Positions 25,943 through 33,798 of a stretch of DNA of 49,040 bases are shown in pieces (position 1 is the stretch's first letter; each line of letters begins with the position of its first letter). Under the pieces are notes generated by a model. That model did no database searches and had not been told where the DNA came from. It saw only the letters and a list, made by a program, of their open reading frames with translations. A program made the position numbers and the translations under genes. The DNA comes from Lentisphaeria bacterium (GTDB lineage Bacteria > Verrucomicrobiota > Lentisphaeria > Victivallales > UBA1829): assembly GCA_017963105.1 (NCBI GenBank), contig JAGCTY010000178.1, positions 1-49,040 of the forward strand. The letters are read 5' to 3'.

Positions 25943-27150
25943 TCCGCAGAATGCCTTTCGATCCAGTCGTGACGGGTTTCGCACATCTCTCGTGCGCCGG
26001 ATCGACCGACGCCGAGGCGCTGGCGCTGTTCCGGGGAAAACGTCCGCCCGAAACGCCGCGCCCGGCCTGCGACCTGATCGATTCGGCCATTCACGATCCG
26101 GTGTTTTATCTTGATTCTTTCAGGAATGAACCGGACGCCCCGCGCACACTCGCCATGATCCGTTCCGTCGTGGCACAGGCGCTGGACGCCGCCGGGCTTA
26201 CGCCGGACATGCTTCGCGATTCCGCGACCGGATGCGCGGTTGGCACGACCATCGCCCATCAGTTCACGGACACGGCTTACTACGCACGTCTGCGGGAGAA
26301 TCCCGACACGGAGGAAAACGCTCCTGTGGAACGCTTCCTGAACTCCAATCCGGCGGAGGCGATCGCCCGCGAGTACGGCCTGATCGGCCCGCTCCACACC
26401 GTTTCCAACGCGTGTTCCTCCGGCGCGGACGCCGTTTCCATTGCCGCGCTCTGCCTCCTCTCCGGCCAGTGCGAACGCATGATCGTGGTCGGCGCGGACG
26501 AGCTTCACCGCACCCCGGTCGCCGGATTCCACGTGCTTGGCGTGACCTCGCCCTTCCCATGCCGTCCGTTCGACTCCGCGCGCGCCGGGCTGAACCTCGG
26601 CGAAGCGGCGGGCATCGTGATCCTGGAAACGCCCGAATGTGCCCGCAAACGCGGACGGAAGCCGGAATTCGCGCTGCGCGGATTCGGCATGTCCTGCGAC
26701 GCCTCGCACATCACCGCCCCGGACGCAACCGGAAGCGGCATGAAACGAGCCTTCCGCGACGCCATGACCCGAGCCGGACTTGCGCTCAATGAAATCGCGT
26801 TCGTCAACGCGCACGGCACGGGGACGGTCCTGAATGACCGGTGCGAGGCGGAGGCGTTCGCCGGGCTGGCGGAGGAGGCCGGGATCACAACGCCGCCGTT
26901 CCTCTCCACGAAACGCTTCACAGGTCACACGCTCGGGGCCGCCGGCACGCTCGAATTCATCTTCACCATGCTCACGCTTCGCGACGGCTTCGTCCCGGCC
27001 AGTCCGGGCTGCAAGACGCCTGATCCCGCGCTCGCGTGTGCGCCGCTGACCTCGCCGCTGGAACTCCCCGCGGAGACGCGTTTCGCAGCGTCGACCTCGC
27101 TGGCGTTCGGCGGCACGGACGCCGTTCTCATCGCGGAAAGGCTGGGCTGA
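25939..27150 (+). CDS. Beta-ketoacyl-ACP synthase, paired with a half ketosynthase
   Basis: A 403-residue condensing enzyme with Cys159 in NACSSGAD, His292 in AHGTGT and His330 in GHTLGAAG, and the C-terminal SLAFGGTDAV block. It is the third complete ketosynthase in the cluster and is followed after 3 nt by a short chain-length-factor-like gene. Together they resemble the ApeO/ApeC heterodimer that extends polyene chains. It overlaps the upstream acyltransferase gene by 4 nt. Confidence 0.9.
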   Translation: MIRRMPFDPVVTGFAHLSCAGSTDAEALALFRGKRPPETPRPACDLIDSAIHDPVFYLDSFRNEPDAPRTLAMIRSVVAQALDAAGLTPDMLRDSATGCAVGTTIAHQFTDTAYYARLRENPDTEENAPVERFLNSNPAEAIAREYGLIGPLHTVSNACSSGADAVSIAALCLLSGQCERMIVVGADELHRTPVAGFHVLGVTSPFPCRPFDSARAGLNLGEAAGIVILETPECARKRGRKPEFALRGFGMSCDASHITAPDATGSGMKRAFRDAMTRAGLALNEIAFVNAHGTGTVLNDRCEAEAFAGLAEEAGITTPPFLSTKRFTGHTLGAAGTLEFIFTMLTLRDGFVPASPGCKTPDPALACAPLTSPLELPAETRFAASTSLAFGGTDAVLIAERLG

Positions 27151-27153
27151 ACC

Positions 27154-27765
27154 ATGGCGATCCATCTGCTCGCATCCTCGTTCACCGCGCCCGGCACGGA
27201 TCTGCGCTGGGACGACGGTTTCCTCCGCGCCGAACGTGCCCGCCTCGGCCTCGGACGGCGTTCCGACCGCATGACGGCGGCGGTCCTCTCCGCCCTCGAC
27301 CGCCTCGAAGGCCGCCCCGACGATGCCCCGCTGCTGTTCGGCAGCATGCACGGCGTGCAGAGCCGCATCACGGCGCTCCAGAACGATCTGATCGACTTCC
27401 CGGAGGACCAGATCGGCCCCGTGTCGTTCTCGTGCTCCGTCCACAACGCCGTCCCCGGCGCGGCCGCCATCCGGTTCGGCATGAAGGTCCCGGTCTTCTC
27501 GCTCGCCGGATTCGACCGCCTCCCCGACCGCGTTCTTTCGCTCGCGGACGCGGTTTTGACAGCCGGAGACGCCGAACGCGCTCTCGTGATCCTGACCGAG
27601 GAGCGTTCCACGTTCGCCGACCGCGCGATGCGGCTGTACGGCCTCGAGCCGATGGAATTCGCCGCGGTCTTCCTGCTGGAACAGGCAAAAGAAGGCGGCG
27701 AAGCGTTCTGCCCGCCGCCTGAGCTTGATTATTTCCAGTGGATCAGGAGTCTTCTGCCGGCCTGA
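27154..27765 (+). CDS. Short chain-length factor, Ketoacyl-synt_2 type
   Basis: A 203-residue protein. It contains the family's FSCSVHNAVPGAAAIRFG block (about residues 91-108), typical of the beta-ketoacyl synthase N-terminal-like (Ketoacyl-synt_2) proteins called chain-length factors in aryl-polyene clusters. The position of the ketosynthase nucleophile is occupied by a Gly (SLAGF) and no catalytic histidines follow, so it is probably an inactive partner of the ketosynthase directly upstream. Last gene of the cluster; a short hairpin follows. Confidence 0.78.
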   Translation: MAIHLLASSFTAPGTDLRWDDGFLRAERARLGLGRRSDRMTAAVLSALDRLEGRPDDAPLLFGSMHGVQSRITALQNDLIDFPEDQIGPVSFSCSVHNAVPGAAAIRFGMKVPVFSLAGFDRLPDRVLSLADAVLTAGDAERALVILTEERSTFADRAMRLYGLEPMEFAAVFLLEQAKEGGEAFCPPPELDYFQWIRSLLPA

Positions 27766-27796
27766 CCGCGCAGTTTGCGCGAATCTCTTCCATACA

Positions 27797-27810
27797 GGCC
27801 GAAGCCGGCC
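27797..27810. terminator. Possible bidirectional terminator between convergent genes
   Basis: A hairpin GGCCG-AAGC-CGGCC lies in the 56-nt gap between the cluster end and the convergent LPS-kinase-like gene. A weak T-rich stretch follows on the plus strand (GGTTTCCGTTTT). Short stem, so low confidence. Confidence 0.35.
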
Positions 27811-27821
27811 GGTTTCCGTTT

Positions 27822-28688
27822 TCAGTTCGACGCCTGACCGCCGTTCTGTTTCTTCTTTTTCTTTTCCGCTTTGGCCTGTTTCCGGCACGTTTTTTCGGCG
27901 ACATACGCCTCCACGGCACGATGCAGCGTATCGAGATCGAACCGCCGCACCTTCGCCGCTTCCAGGTAGACCCGCAGATACTCCCGGCGTTCCTCCGCCG
28001 TCAACGGATAGAACCACAGGAATAAGCCGAGGTCATCCACGATGTGCCGTTTCAGGACCGCACCCCACGCGCGATGGCACGTGGCAATGTCGATCCAGCG
28101 GATTTCCATCCGGTTTCCCTCCGCGTCCGGTTCCGGCAGCAGGCGCCAGAGTTCGTTCATCGGCGTGAAACCGCGGTGGTAGAACCCGGCGTCGTGCATG
28201 CGCGCCACGAGGGTGAAATTGCGGTGCGTGAATTCGTCGCGCAGTGCGATTTCATTTGACATGGACTCGAAGAAACACCGGCCGTCCAGGAATCCGTCGG
28301 CGAACTCCGTGACGATAAAGGCGGTACGGATATGGAACGGACTGCGATCCTCGCCCGTCGCGACCATTTTTACCAGCGGCAGACCGACGTTCGCCAGCAG
28401 TCTGAAATTATATGCTTCCTTGGATGCCTGCGTCCACGCAAACGAATACGGCACCTGCCGGATCTTCGCATACCACTTGCAGGCCAGGTCAAGCCCGGAG
28501 GCCGTTTTCAGGCGCAGGGTGTATTTGTGTTTCGTCTTCCAGAGTACGTCCAGGCCGCATTCCGTTCCGGGCGGTCCGGCCCGCAGTGCATCCAGGATTT
28601 CGGCGGCGTCCTCATGAACCCAGCACCAGGAGCGCAACAGGCTTCGTTCTTTTCCGGTGAAAGCGCCGGAGATCGTTTCTTTTTGCAT
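27822..28688 (-). CDS. LPS (Kdo/WaaP)-family kinase-like protein, catalytic Asp apparently lost
   Basis: A 288-residue cytoplasmic protein with the lipopolysaccharide kinase (WaaP/InaA/KdkA) layout: a LACKWY lysine strand near residue 70, an ASKEAYNFRLL helix with the conserved Glu (about 88-98), a MHDAG helix, the catalytic-loop site at 171-178 and WID (Asp200) as the metal-binding Asp. The catalytic loop reads HRGFTPMN, where active kinases have HRDxxxxN, so the base Asp is a Gly. Either it is a pseudokinase or it uses another residue. A lysine-rich tail ends the protein. The ribosome-binding site is weak, with a long leader from the promoter at 28796-28824. Confidence 0.72.
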   Translation of the reverse strand: MQKETISGAFTGKERSLLRSWCWVHEDAAEILDALRAGPPGTECGLDVLWKTKHKYTLRLKTASGLDLACKWYAKIRQVPYSFAWTQASKEAYNFRLLANVGLPLVKMVATGEDRSPFHIRTAFIVTEFADGFLDGRCFFESMSNEIALRDEFTHRNFTLVARMHDAGFYHRGFTPMNELWRLLPEPDAEGNRMEIRWIDIATCHRAWGAVLKRHIVDDLGLFLWFYPLTAEERREYLRVYLEAAKVRRFDLDTLHRAVEAYVAEKTCRKQAKAEKKKKKQNGGQASN

Positions 28689-28795
28689 GATGAGTTTTTT
28701 TCGTTTGATCGCGTAGTCGTTCGGGGCGGCCGATCGGTCCGCTGAAAAAAAACGAACAATGATTCAGGAAGGACCGGCCATTTTCGTACCATAAA

Positions 28796-28824
28796 AATAT
28801 ACTCCGGTTTCACCTCTTTTTCAA
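28796..28824 (-). promoter_or_regulatory. Promoter of the LPS-kinase-like gene
   Basis: On the minus strand TTGAAA (28819-28824) and TATATT (28796-28801) are exactly 17 bp apart. The leader would be about 100 nt. Confidence 0.65.
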
Positions 28825-28951
28825 GTCCGCGGACACCCCGGCCGCCGGTTTCGTTTCATCCGTCCGCGACATGCGGCGCCATGCCGGAACAGCCGGAAAC
28901 GGGACGGGAACATTCCGTCTCTTTTTCCATGATAAAATCCTTTCCGCCGCC

Positions 28952-28980
28952 TTGATTTCCCCAGGAAGCTAATGTATATT
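28952..28980 (+). promoter_or_regulatory. Promoter of the arabinan-degradation unit
   Basis: TTGATT (28952-28957) and TATATT (28975-28980) are exactly 17 bp apart. This excludes the upstream candidate start at 28972, which lies inside the -10 box. Confidence 0.7.
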
Positions 28981-29058
28981 ATGGAAATTTCGCCCGGTCA
29001 ACCCACGCAACACGGGAAAAACGCCTCACGCAGGCATGTTTCCCCAAGGAGATCGCCC

Positions 29059-31005
29059 ATGTCAATCCGTTCCTCCCTCGCCATTCGTTCCGCCCTCCTC
29101 CGCAAACTCGCCCTCGCCACGCTCTGCGCCGTCGGCATCGCCTTCGCGGCCTCCGCGGAGAAGCCCTACCCCGTGCCCGCCGCGAAGGACCGCACCTGCT
29201 ACCTCTTCGCCTATTTCAACGGCAACGACCCGCAGCAGGAACAGATCCGCTTCGCCGTCAGCAAGGACGGACGCCATTTCTTCGCGCTCAACGGCGACAA
29301 GCCCGTGCTGGACGCAAAGACGTTCGCGCGCACCGGCGGCGTCCGCGATCCGCACATCATGCGCAACGAAGACGGCGGGTTCTACATGGTCGCCACGGAC
29401 ATGGTCTCCTCGAACGGCTGGGACTCCAACCGCGGCCTCGTGCTCATGAAGTCCGACGACCTCGTCAACTGGTCGGCGAAGGCCATCCATTTCCCGGAGC
29501 GTTTCCCCGAAATGCCCGGCATCAAGGACATCCTGCACGTGTGGGCGCCGCAGACCATCTACGATCCGGCGGCGAAACGGTATCTGATCTACGTGGCGCT
29601 GATGTTCAAAGGCGGCGTCAACAGGATGTACGGCGTGTACGCGAACGACGATTTCACGGACCTCGAGGGCGAGCCCATGTACATGTTCGGCATCCCCGGC
29701 GTCCACGTGCTCGACGCGGACATCATCAGGTTCAACGGCAAGTACCACATGTTCTACTGCGGCAAGGAAAAAGTCGTCTCCGACACGCTCTTCCCCGGCA
29801 AATGGGAAGCGCCGGAGCCCGATTACAAGCTCGACCCCGGATTCGCGATCGAAGGCTCCAGCGTGTACCCGATCGTGAACACCGACACGTACGTCTTCAT
29901 GGGCGACCTTTTCCGCAACGGACGCTGGTACTTCGCCGAAACGAAGGACATGAAGACGTTCACGCAGGGCGATTTCTCCGTCGATTTCCACGCGCGCCAC
30001 GGCAGCGTGGTCTCCATCGCCCGCTCCGAGCTGGACGCCGTCCTCAAGAAATGGGGCAAGCCGGAGAAGTTCGAGCCCCCCGTGCAGAACAACCCGGTCA
30101 TCGAGGCGTTCTACGCCGACCCCGGCACGCTCTACTCCGAGAAGACAGGCAAATACTACATCTACCCCACGCACGACGGCGTGCCCGGCTGGGGCGGAAA
30201 GGATTTCCAGGTCTTCTCCTCGTCCGACCTGAAGGACTGGAAGTACGAACGCACCATCCTGACGCTCGGCGTGGACGTGAAATGGTCCGACGGCAACGCC
30301 TGGGCTCCGTGCATCATGGAGCGCAAGCAGCCCGACGGAAGCTATAAATACTACTTCTATTTCTGCGGCGCGCTGAAGGGCGACGGCCGCAAGTGCGTGG
30401 GCGTCGCGGTCGCCGACGATCCGCTCGGGCCGTTCGTCGATACCGGGAAGCCCATCGTCGACTTCAAGCCGGAGGGCGTGCGCGGCGGCCAGGAGATCGA
30501 CCCGGACGTCTTCCACGACCCCGTGAGCGGCAAGTATTACCTCTACTGGGGCAACGGCTACATGGCGGGCGCAGAGCTCGCCGACGACATGCTCAGCGTG
30601 AAGCGCGACACCGTGACTGTCTTCCGTCCCGGCCGCACCTTCCGCGAGGGCACGAACGTGATCTGGCGCAACGGCAAGTATTATTTCACCTGGTCCGTCG
30701 ACGACACCGGCAGCCCGAACTACCACGTCCGCTACGCCACCGCCGATTCCCCGCTCGGCGAACTCACCGTCCCGCGCGACAACGTCGTGATCGAAAAAGA
30801 TCCGTCAAAGGGCATCCTCGGCACCGGACACCACCAGATCCTGAAGGTCCACGGCGCGGACGACGAATGGCGCATCGTGTACCACAGGTTCGCGTGGCAG
30901 AACGGCAAGGTCATGGACGGACCGGGATTCCACCGCGAAGTCTGCATCGACAAGCTCGAATTCAATCCGGACGGCTCCATCAAAAAAGTCGTCCCGACAC
31001 TCTGA
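29059..31005 (+). CDS. Exported double GH43-like glycoside hydrolase
   Basis: A 648-residue exported enzyme, probably acting on arabinan or arabinoxylan side chains. The signal peptide runs to about residue 33 (FAASAE). Residues 35-340 form one five-bladed-propeller domain (GGVRDPHIMRNEDGGFYMVA and HVWAPQTIYDP), and residues 345-645 a second GH43 domain with the complete acidic triad: Asp354 in YADPG, Asp483 in DPDVF and Glu530 in REGTN. In the first domain only the leading Asp motif is obvious, so it may be non-catalytic. AAGGAGA fixes the start. It is followed after 45 nt by a GH51 gene. Confidence 0.82.
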   Translation: MSIRSSLAIRSALLRKLALATLCAVGIAFAASAEKPYPVPAAKDRTCYLFAYFNGNDPQQEQIRFAVSKDGRHFFALNGDKPVLDAKTFARTGGVRDPHIMRNEDGGFYMVATDMVSSNGWDSNRGLVLMKSDDLVNWSAKAIHFPERFPEMPGIKDILHVWAPQTIYDPAAKRYLIYVALMFKGGVNRMYGVYANDDFTDLEGEPMYMFGIPGVHVLDADIIRFNGKYHMFYCGKEKVVSDTLFPGKWEAPEPDYKLDPGFAIEGSSVYPIVNTDTYVFMGDLFRNGRWYFAETKDMKTFTQGDFSVDFHARHGSVVSIARSELDAVLKKWGKPEKFEPPVQNNPVIEAFYADPGTLYSEKTGKYYIYPTHDGVPGWGGKDFQVFSSSDLKDWKYERTILTLGVDVKWSDGNAWAPCIMERKQPDGSYKYYFYFCGALKGDGRKCVGVAVADDPLGPFVDTGKPIVDFKPEGVRGGQEIDPDVFHDPVSGKYYLYWGNGYMAGAELADDMLSVKRDTVTVFRPGRTFREGTNVIWRNGKYYFTWSVDDTGSPNYHVRYATADSPLGELTVPRDNVVIEKDPSKGILGTGHHQILKVHGADDEWRIVYHRFAWQNGKVMDGPGFHREVCIDKLEFNPDGSIKKVVPTL

Positions 31006-31050
31006 CAAAATATTTCCATCCCCCTGCCCTGCAACAAGAAAGACACAGCC

Positions 31051-33720
31051 ATGAAGCTTTTCCGACGCATCCTCGCCGCCGCATTCCTTTCCGCATCGTT
31101 CGCGATCTCCGGCGCTGCGGCAGCCGACAATGCTCCCGCCGATCCGTCGCAGCACAGCGTTTCGCGCCACTATGATCCACTTTCGCCTAGACCCAGACCC
31201 ATTCAGCTTTTCGCATACGAACGCGACAACCGCCTGTACTACGCATGGAACGCCGACGGCATGGAATGGCACGCGATCGACCACGGCTGGCTGAGCAGCG
31301 ACTACGGCACATGGGGCGCGGAGAAGAAGATGCACGATCCGTACCTCTTCCACGACGAGGCAAACGGCTTGTGGTACTGCATCTTCACGCCGAACCCGGA
31401 CGATCCGGTGTTCGCGCTCACGTCCTCGCCCGACCTCGTGCACTGGCACGTGCAGAACTATTACCCCATGGAGAAAGCGCCGCGCGGCTTCGCGCCGTTC
31501 ATCTTCTTTCGTTCAAACGGCGGAGACGACTGGGCATACTACATCGAGTGGGTCGATGAAAAGGGGGTTCGCCTGAATGAAGAAGAAATTCTCTCCACGC
31601 AGGATTTCAAGGATTTTTCCTTAGTCCCCGTCCCCTTCCAGAGACGGTATCGGGAAGCCAAAGGAATCGTCAAGCTCGGCGACCGCGAATGGAAAGGCAC
31701 GATCGTGACTATTTCGAAAGCGGAGCTTGACGGCATCCTCGCTGCGAAAATCGAAGCCGACAGGAAAGGCGAACAGAACCGCGAGCGCATCACGGATCTG
31801 CCGGACAGACTCAAGGACGTCTCCCGCACCGCCGAGATTTCCGTCAACCTGAGACGCACCAAGAACATCAGCCCGCTCCTCTGGGGCATCTTCTTCGAAG
31901 ACATCAACTACTCCGCCGACGGCGGGCTGTACGCCGAACTCGTCCGCAACCGCGATTTCGAGTTCAACGACCTCGACCACGGCGGCTGGAACGCCCTCAC
32001 CGGGTGGAATATCCCGAAGGATCTGAACCCGACCGTCGCGACCGACGACCCGATCCACCCGAACAATCCGCACTACCTTGTGCTGGACGCCCCCGAAGAC
32101 AATAACGCCGCGCTTGTCAACGACGGCTTCCGCGGCATGGTCTTCCGCGAGGGCGAGACGTATCTCCTCAGTATTTTCGCGAAATGCCCGGACGGCGGCG
32201 AAACCGGACTGTTCGTCAGTCTGCTCGGCGAGCATAATGAAATCATCGGTGTCCAGTCCTTCGAAGTGAAGGGAAAAGAGTGGACCAAGACCGAGCTGAA
32301 GTTCACCGCCAAATCAAACACGGACCGCGGCAAACTGTCGCTGAGACCGATCGGCGGAAAACTCGCCCTCGATATGGTCTCCCTCTTCCCCGAAAAGACG
32401 TTCAAGGGCCGCAGGAACGGCCTCCGCGCCGACCTCGCGCAGGCTCTCGCCGAACTCAAGCCGCGTTTCATCCGCTTCCCCGGCGGCTGCGTGGCGCACG
32501 GCAACGGCCTCGGCAACATGTACCGCTGGAACCGCACCGTCGGCCCGCTGGAGGCGCGCGTGCCGCAGTCCAACATCTGGGGCTACCACCAGTCCGCCGG
32601 GCTCGGCTACTTCGAGTATTTCCAGTTCTGCGAGGACATCGGCGCGGAACCGCTCCCGATCCTCCCCGCGGGCGTCCCGTGCCAGAATTCCTCTCGCGGG
32701 GGCAAGGGCCAGCAGGGCGGCATCCCGATGGACGAGATGGGCGCGTACATTCAGGAGGTGCTGGACCTGGTCGAATGGGCGAACGGTCCCGCCGACTCGA
32801 AGTGGGGCAAGGTCCGCGCGGAAGCCGGACACCCCGCGCCGTTCAACCTGAAGTACATCGGCATCGGCAACGAGGACCTCATCGGCGACGTCTTCAAGGA
32901 ACGCTTCACGATAATCTTCAAGGCCGTGAAGGCGAAACACCCGGAGATCACCGTGGTCGGCACCGTCGGGCCGTTCTGCGAGGGCGCCGACTACGAGGAC
33001 GGCTGGGCGCTCGCGCGCAAGCTCGGCATCCCGATCGTCGACGAGCATTACTACCAGTCGCCCGGCTGGTTCCTGAACAACCAGCATTTCTACGACACCT
33101 ATGAGCGCGGCGGCACGCGCGTCTACCTCGGCGAATACGCCAGCCATAACGGCCCGCGCACCAGCACCATCGAGACCGCGCTCTCCGAGGCGATCTACAT
33201 GCTTTCGCTCGAACGCAACGGCGACGTGGTGGCGATGTCCTCCTACGCCCCGCTCCTCGCGAAGGAGGGGGACACGCAGTGGAATCCCGACCTCATCTAC
33301 TTCAACAACACCCAGGTCAAGCCGACTACGGGGTATTACGTCCAGAAGCTCTTCGGCAATAATGCCGGGGACAAGTACGCGCGCACCGCCGCGAATCTTC
33401 TGATCGACGACCGTCCAATTCCGGACAACAATGGTTTCGAGCCTCTGCGGAAGCATTTCGCCTCGTCCTGCGTGATCGACAGCAGGACGAACATCGCCAC
33501 GGTGAAGATCGTGAATCTGCTCCCGTTCGAGGTGAAGACCGCGCTCAAGATCGACAACCTCGGCCCCGCCTCGGTGAAGGCAACGATGACCGTGCTTTCC
33601 GGCAGCCCGGACGACGTCAACGTGCGCCCCGCCGAACCGAAGGACGTCACGCTCGACAGCAGCACCGCGCTCGAGCTCAAGCCGTTCTCCCTCACCGTCC
33701 TGAGCTTCCCGCTCAAATGA
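31051..33720 (+). CDS. Exported GH51 alpha-L-arabinofuranosidase with extra N-terminal domain
   Basis: An 889-residue exported enzyme that would release terminal arabinofuranose. A signal peptide (to about residue 25) leads into about 200 residues resembling part of a GH43-type propeller (MHDPYLFHDEANGLWYCIF and SPDLVHWHVQ). From about residue 265 a GH51 architecture follows: NISPLLWGIFFEDINYSADG, a carbohydrate-binding-like insert (about 330-450), FIRFPGGCV, the acid/base Glu608 in GNED, the nucleophile Glu695 in YLGEYASHNG, and a C-terminal beta domain. Joined to the GH43-like gene as an operon with only 45 nt between. GH51 identity is secure; the role of the N-terminal domain is unknown. 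Confidence 0.88.
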   Translation: MKLFRRILAAAFLSASFAISGAAAADNAPADPSQHSVSRHYDPLSPRPRPIQLFAYERDNRLYYAWNADGMEWHAIDHGWLSSDYGTWGAEKKMHDPYLFHDEANGLWYCIFTPNPDDPVFALTSSPDLVHWHVQNYYPMEKAPRGFAPFIFFRSNGGDDWAYYIEWVDEKGVRLNEEEILSTQDFKDFSLVPVPFQRRYREAKGIVKLGDREWKGTIVTISKAELDGILAAKIEADRKGEQNRERITDLPDRLKDVSRTAEISVNLRRTKNISPLLWGIFFEDINYSADGGLYAELVRNRDFEFNDLDHGGWNALTGWNIPKDLNPTVATDDPIHPNNPHYLVLDAPEDNNAALVNDGFRGMVFREGETYLLSIFAKCPDGGETGLFVSLLGEHNEIIGVQSFEVKGKEWTKTELKFTAKSNTDRGKLSLRPIGGKLALDMVSLFPEKTFKGRRNGLRADLAQALAELKPRFIRFPGGCVAHGNGLGNMYRWNRTVGPLEARVPQSNIWGYHQSAGLGYFEYFQFCEDIGAEPLPILPAGVPCQNSSRGGKGQQGGIPMDEMGAYIQEVLDLVEWANGPADSKWGKVRAEAGHPAPFNLKYIGIGNEDLIGDVFKERFTIIFKAVKAKHPEITVVGTVGPFCEGADYEDGWALARKLGIPIVDEHYYQSPGWFLNNQHFYDTYERGGTRVYLGEYASHNGPRTSTIETALSEAIYMLSLERNGDVVAMSSYAPLLAKEGDTQWNPDLIYFNNTQVKPTTGYYVQKLFGNNAGDKYARTAANLLIDDRPIPDNNGFEPLRKHFASSCVIDSRTNIATVKIVNLLPFEVKTALKIDNLGPASVKATMTVLSGSPDDVNVRPAEPKDVTLDSSTALELKPFSLTVLSFPLK

Positions 33721-33730
33721 AATGATTTCC

Positions 33731-33758
33731 TTGACATCTGCTTTCCTCGTGCTATATT
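33731..33758 (+). promoter_or_regulatory. Promoter of the PxKMDL-repeat protein gene
   Basis: A perfect TTGACA (33731-33736) and TATATT (33753-33758) are 16 bp apart, 11 nt after the GH51 stop codon. The candidate start at 33757 would be upstream of transcription, so the ATG at 33799 is used. Confidence 0.75.
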
Positions 33759-33798
33759 GAATGGAAAGATCGGACAACGCAACCTCTTCCGGGACAAC

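Larger units (their letters stand above)
13802..27765 (+). other. Aryl-polyene-like type II PKS/FAS gene cluster (14 genes)
   Basis: Fourteen co-directional genes, most overlapping by 4-8 nt (ATGA) or spaced by under 60 nt. They encode a ketoreductase, three full ketosynthases, two half ketosynthases, one ACP, two hotdog dehydratases, a thioesterase-like protein, two acyltransferases, GT2-DUF2062, a LolA-like protein and an MMPL exporter. That parts list matches aryl-polyene clusters. No ammonia-lyase, acyl-CoA/AMP ligase, methyltransferase, second ACP or phosphopantetheinyl transferase is present in the window. The class call is established knowledge plus inference; the product is unknown. 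Confidence 0.8.
28689..29058. other. Divergent intergenic region, LPS-kinase-like gene / GH43 gene
   Basis: A gap of 370 nt with no convincing gene. It contains two strong opposite promoters (28796-28824 minus and 28952-28980 plus). The leader of the kinase-like gene (28689-28795) has a long A/T-tract inverted repeat (TTTTTTTC near 28694-28701 against GAAAAAAA near 28744-28751), which may form a stem. Confidence 0.5.

Noticed and set aside
28972..29058. Upstream start of the GH43-like gene at 28972
   Set aside because: It falls inside the -10 box of the promoter, while 29059 has AAGGAGA and a signal peptide directly after it.
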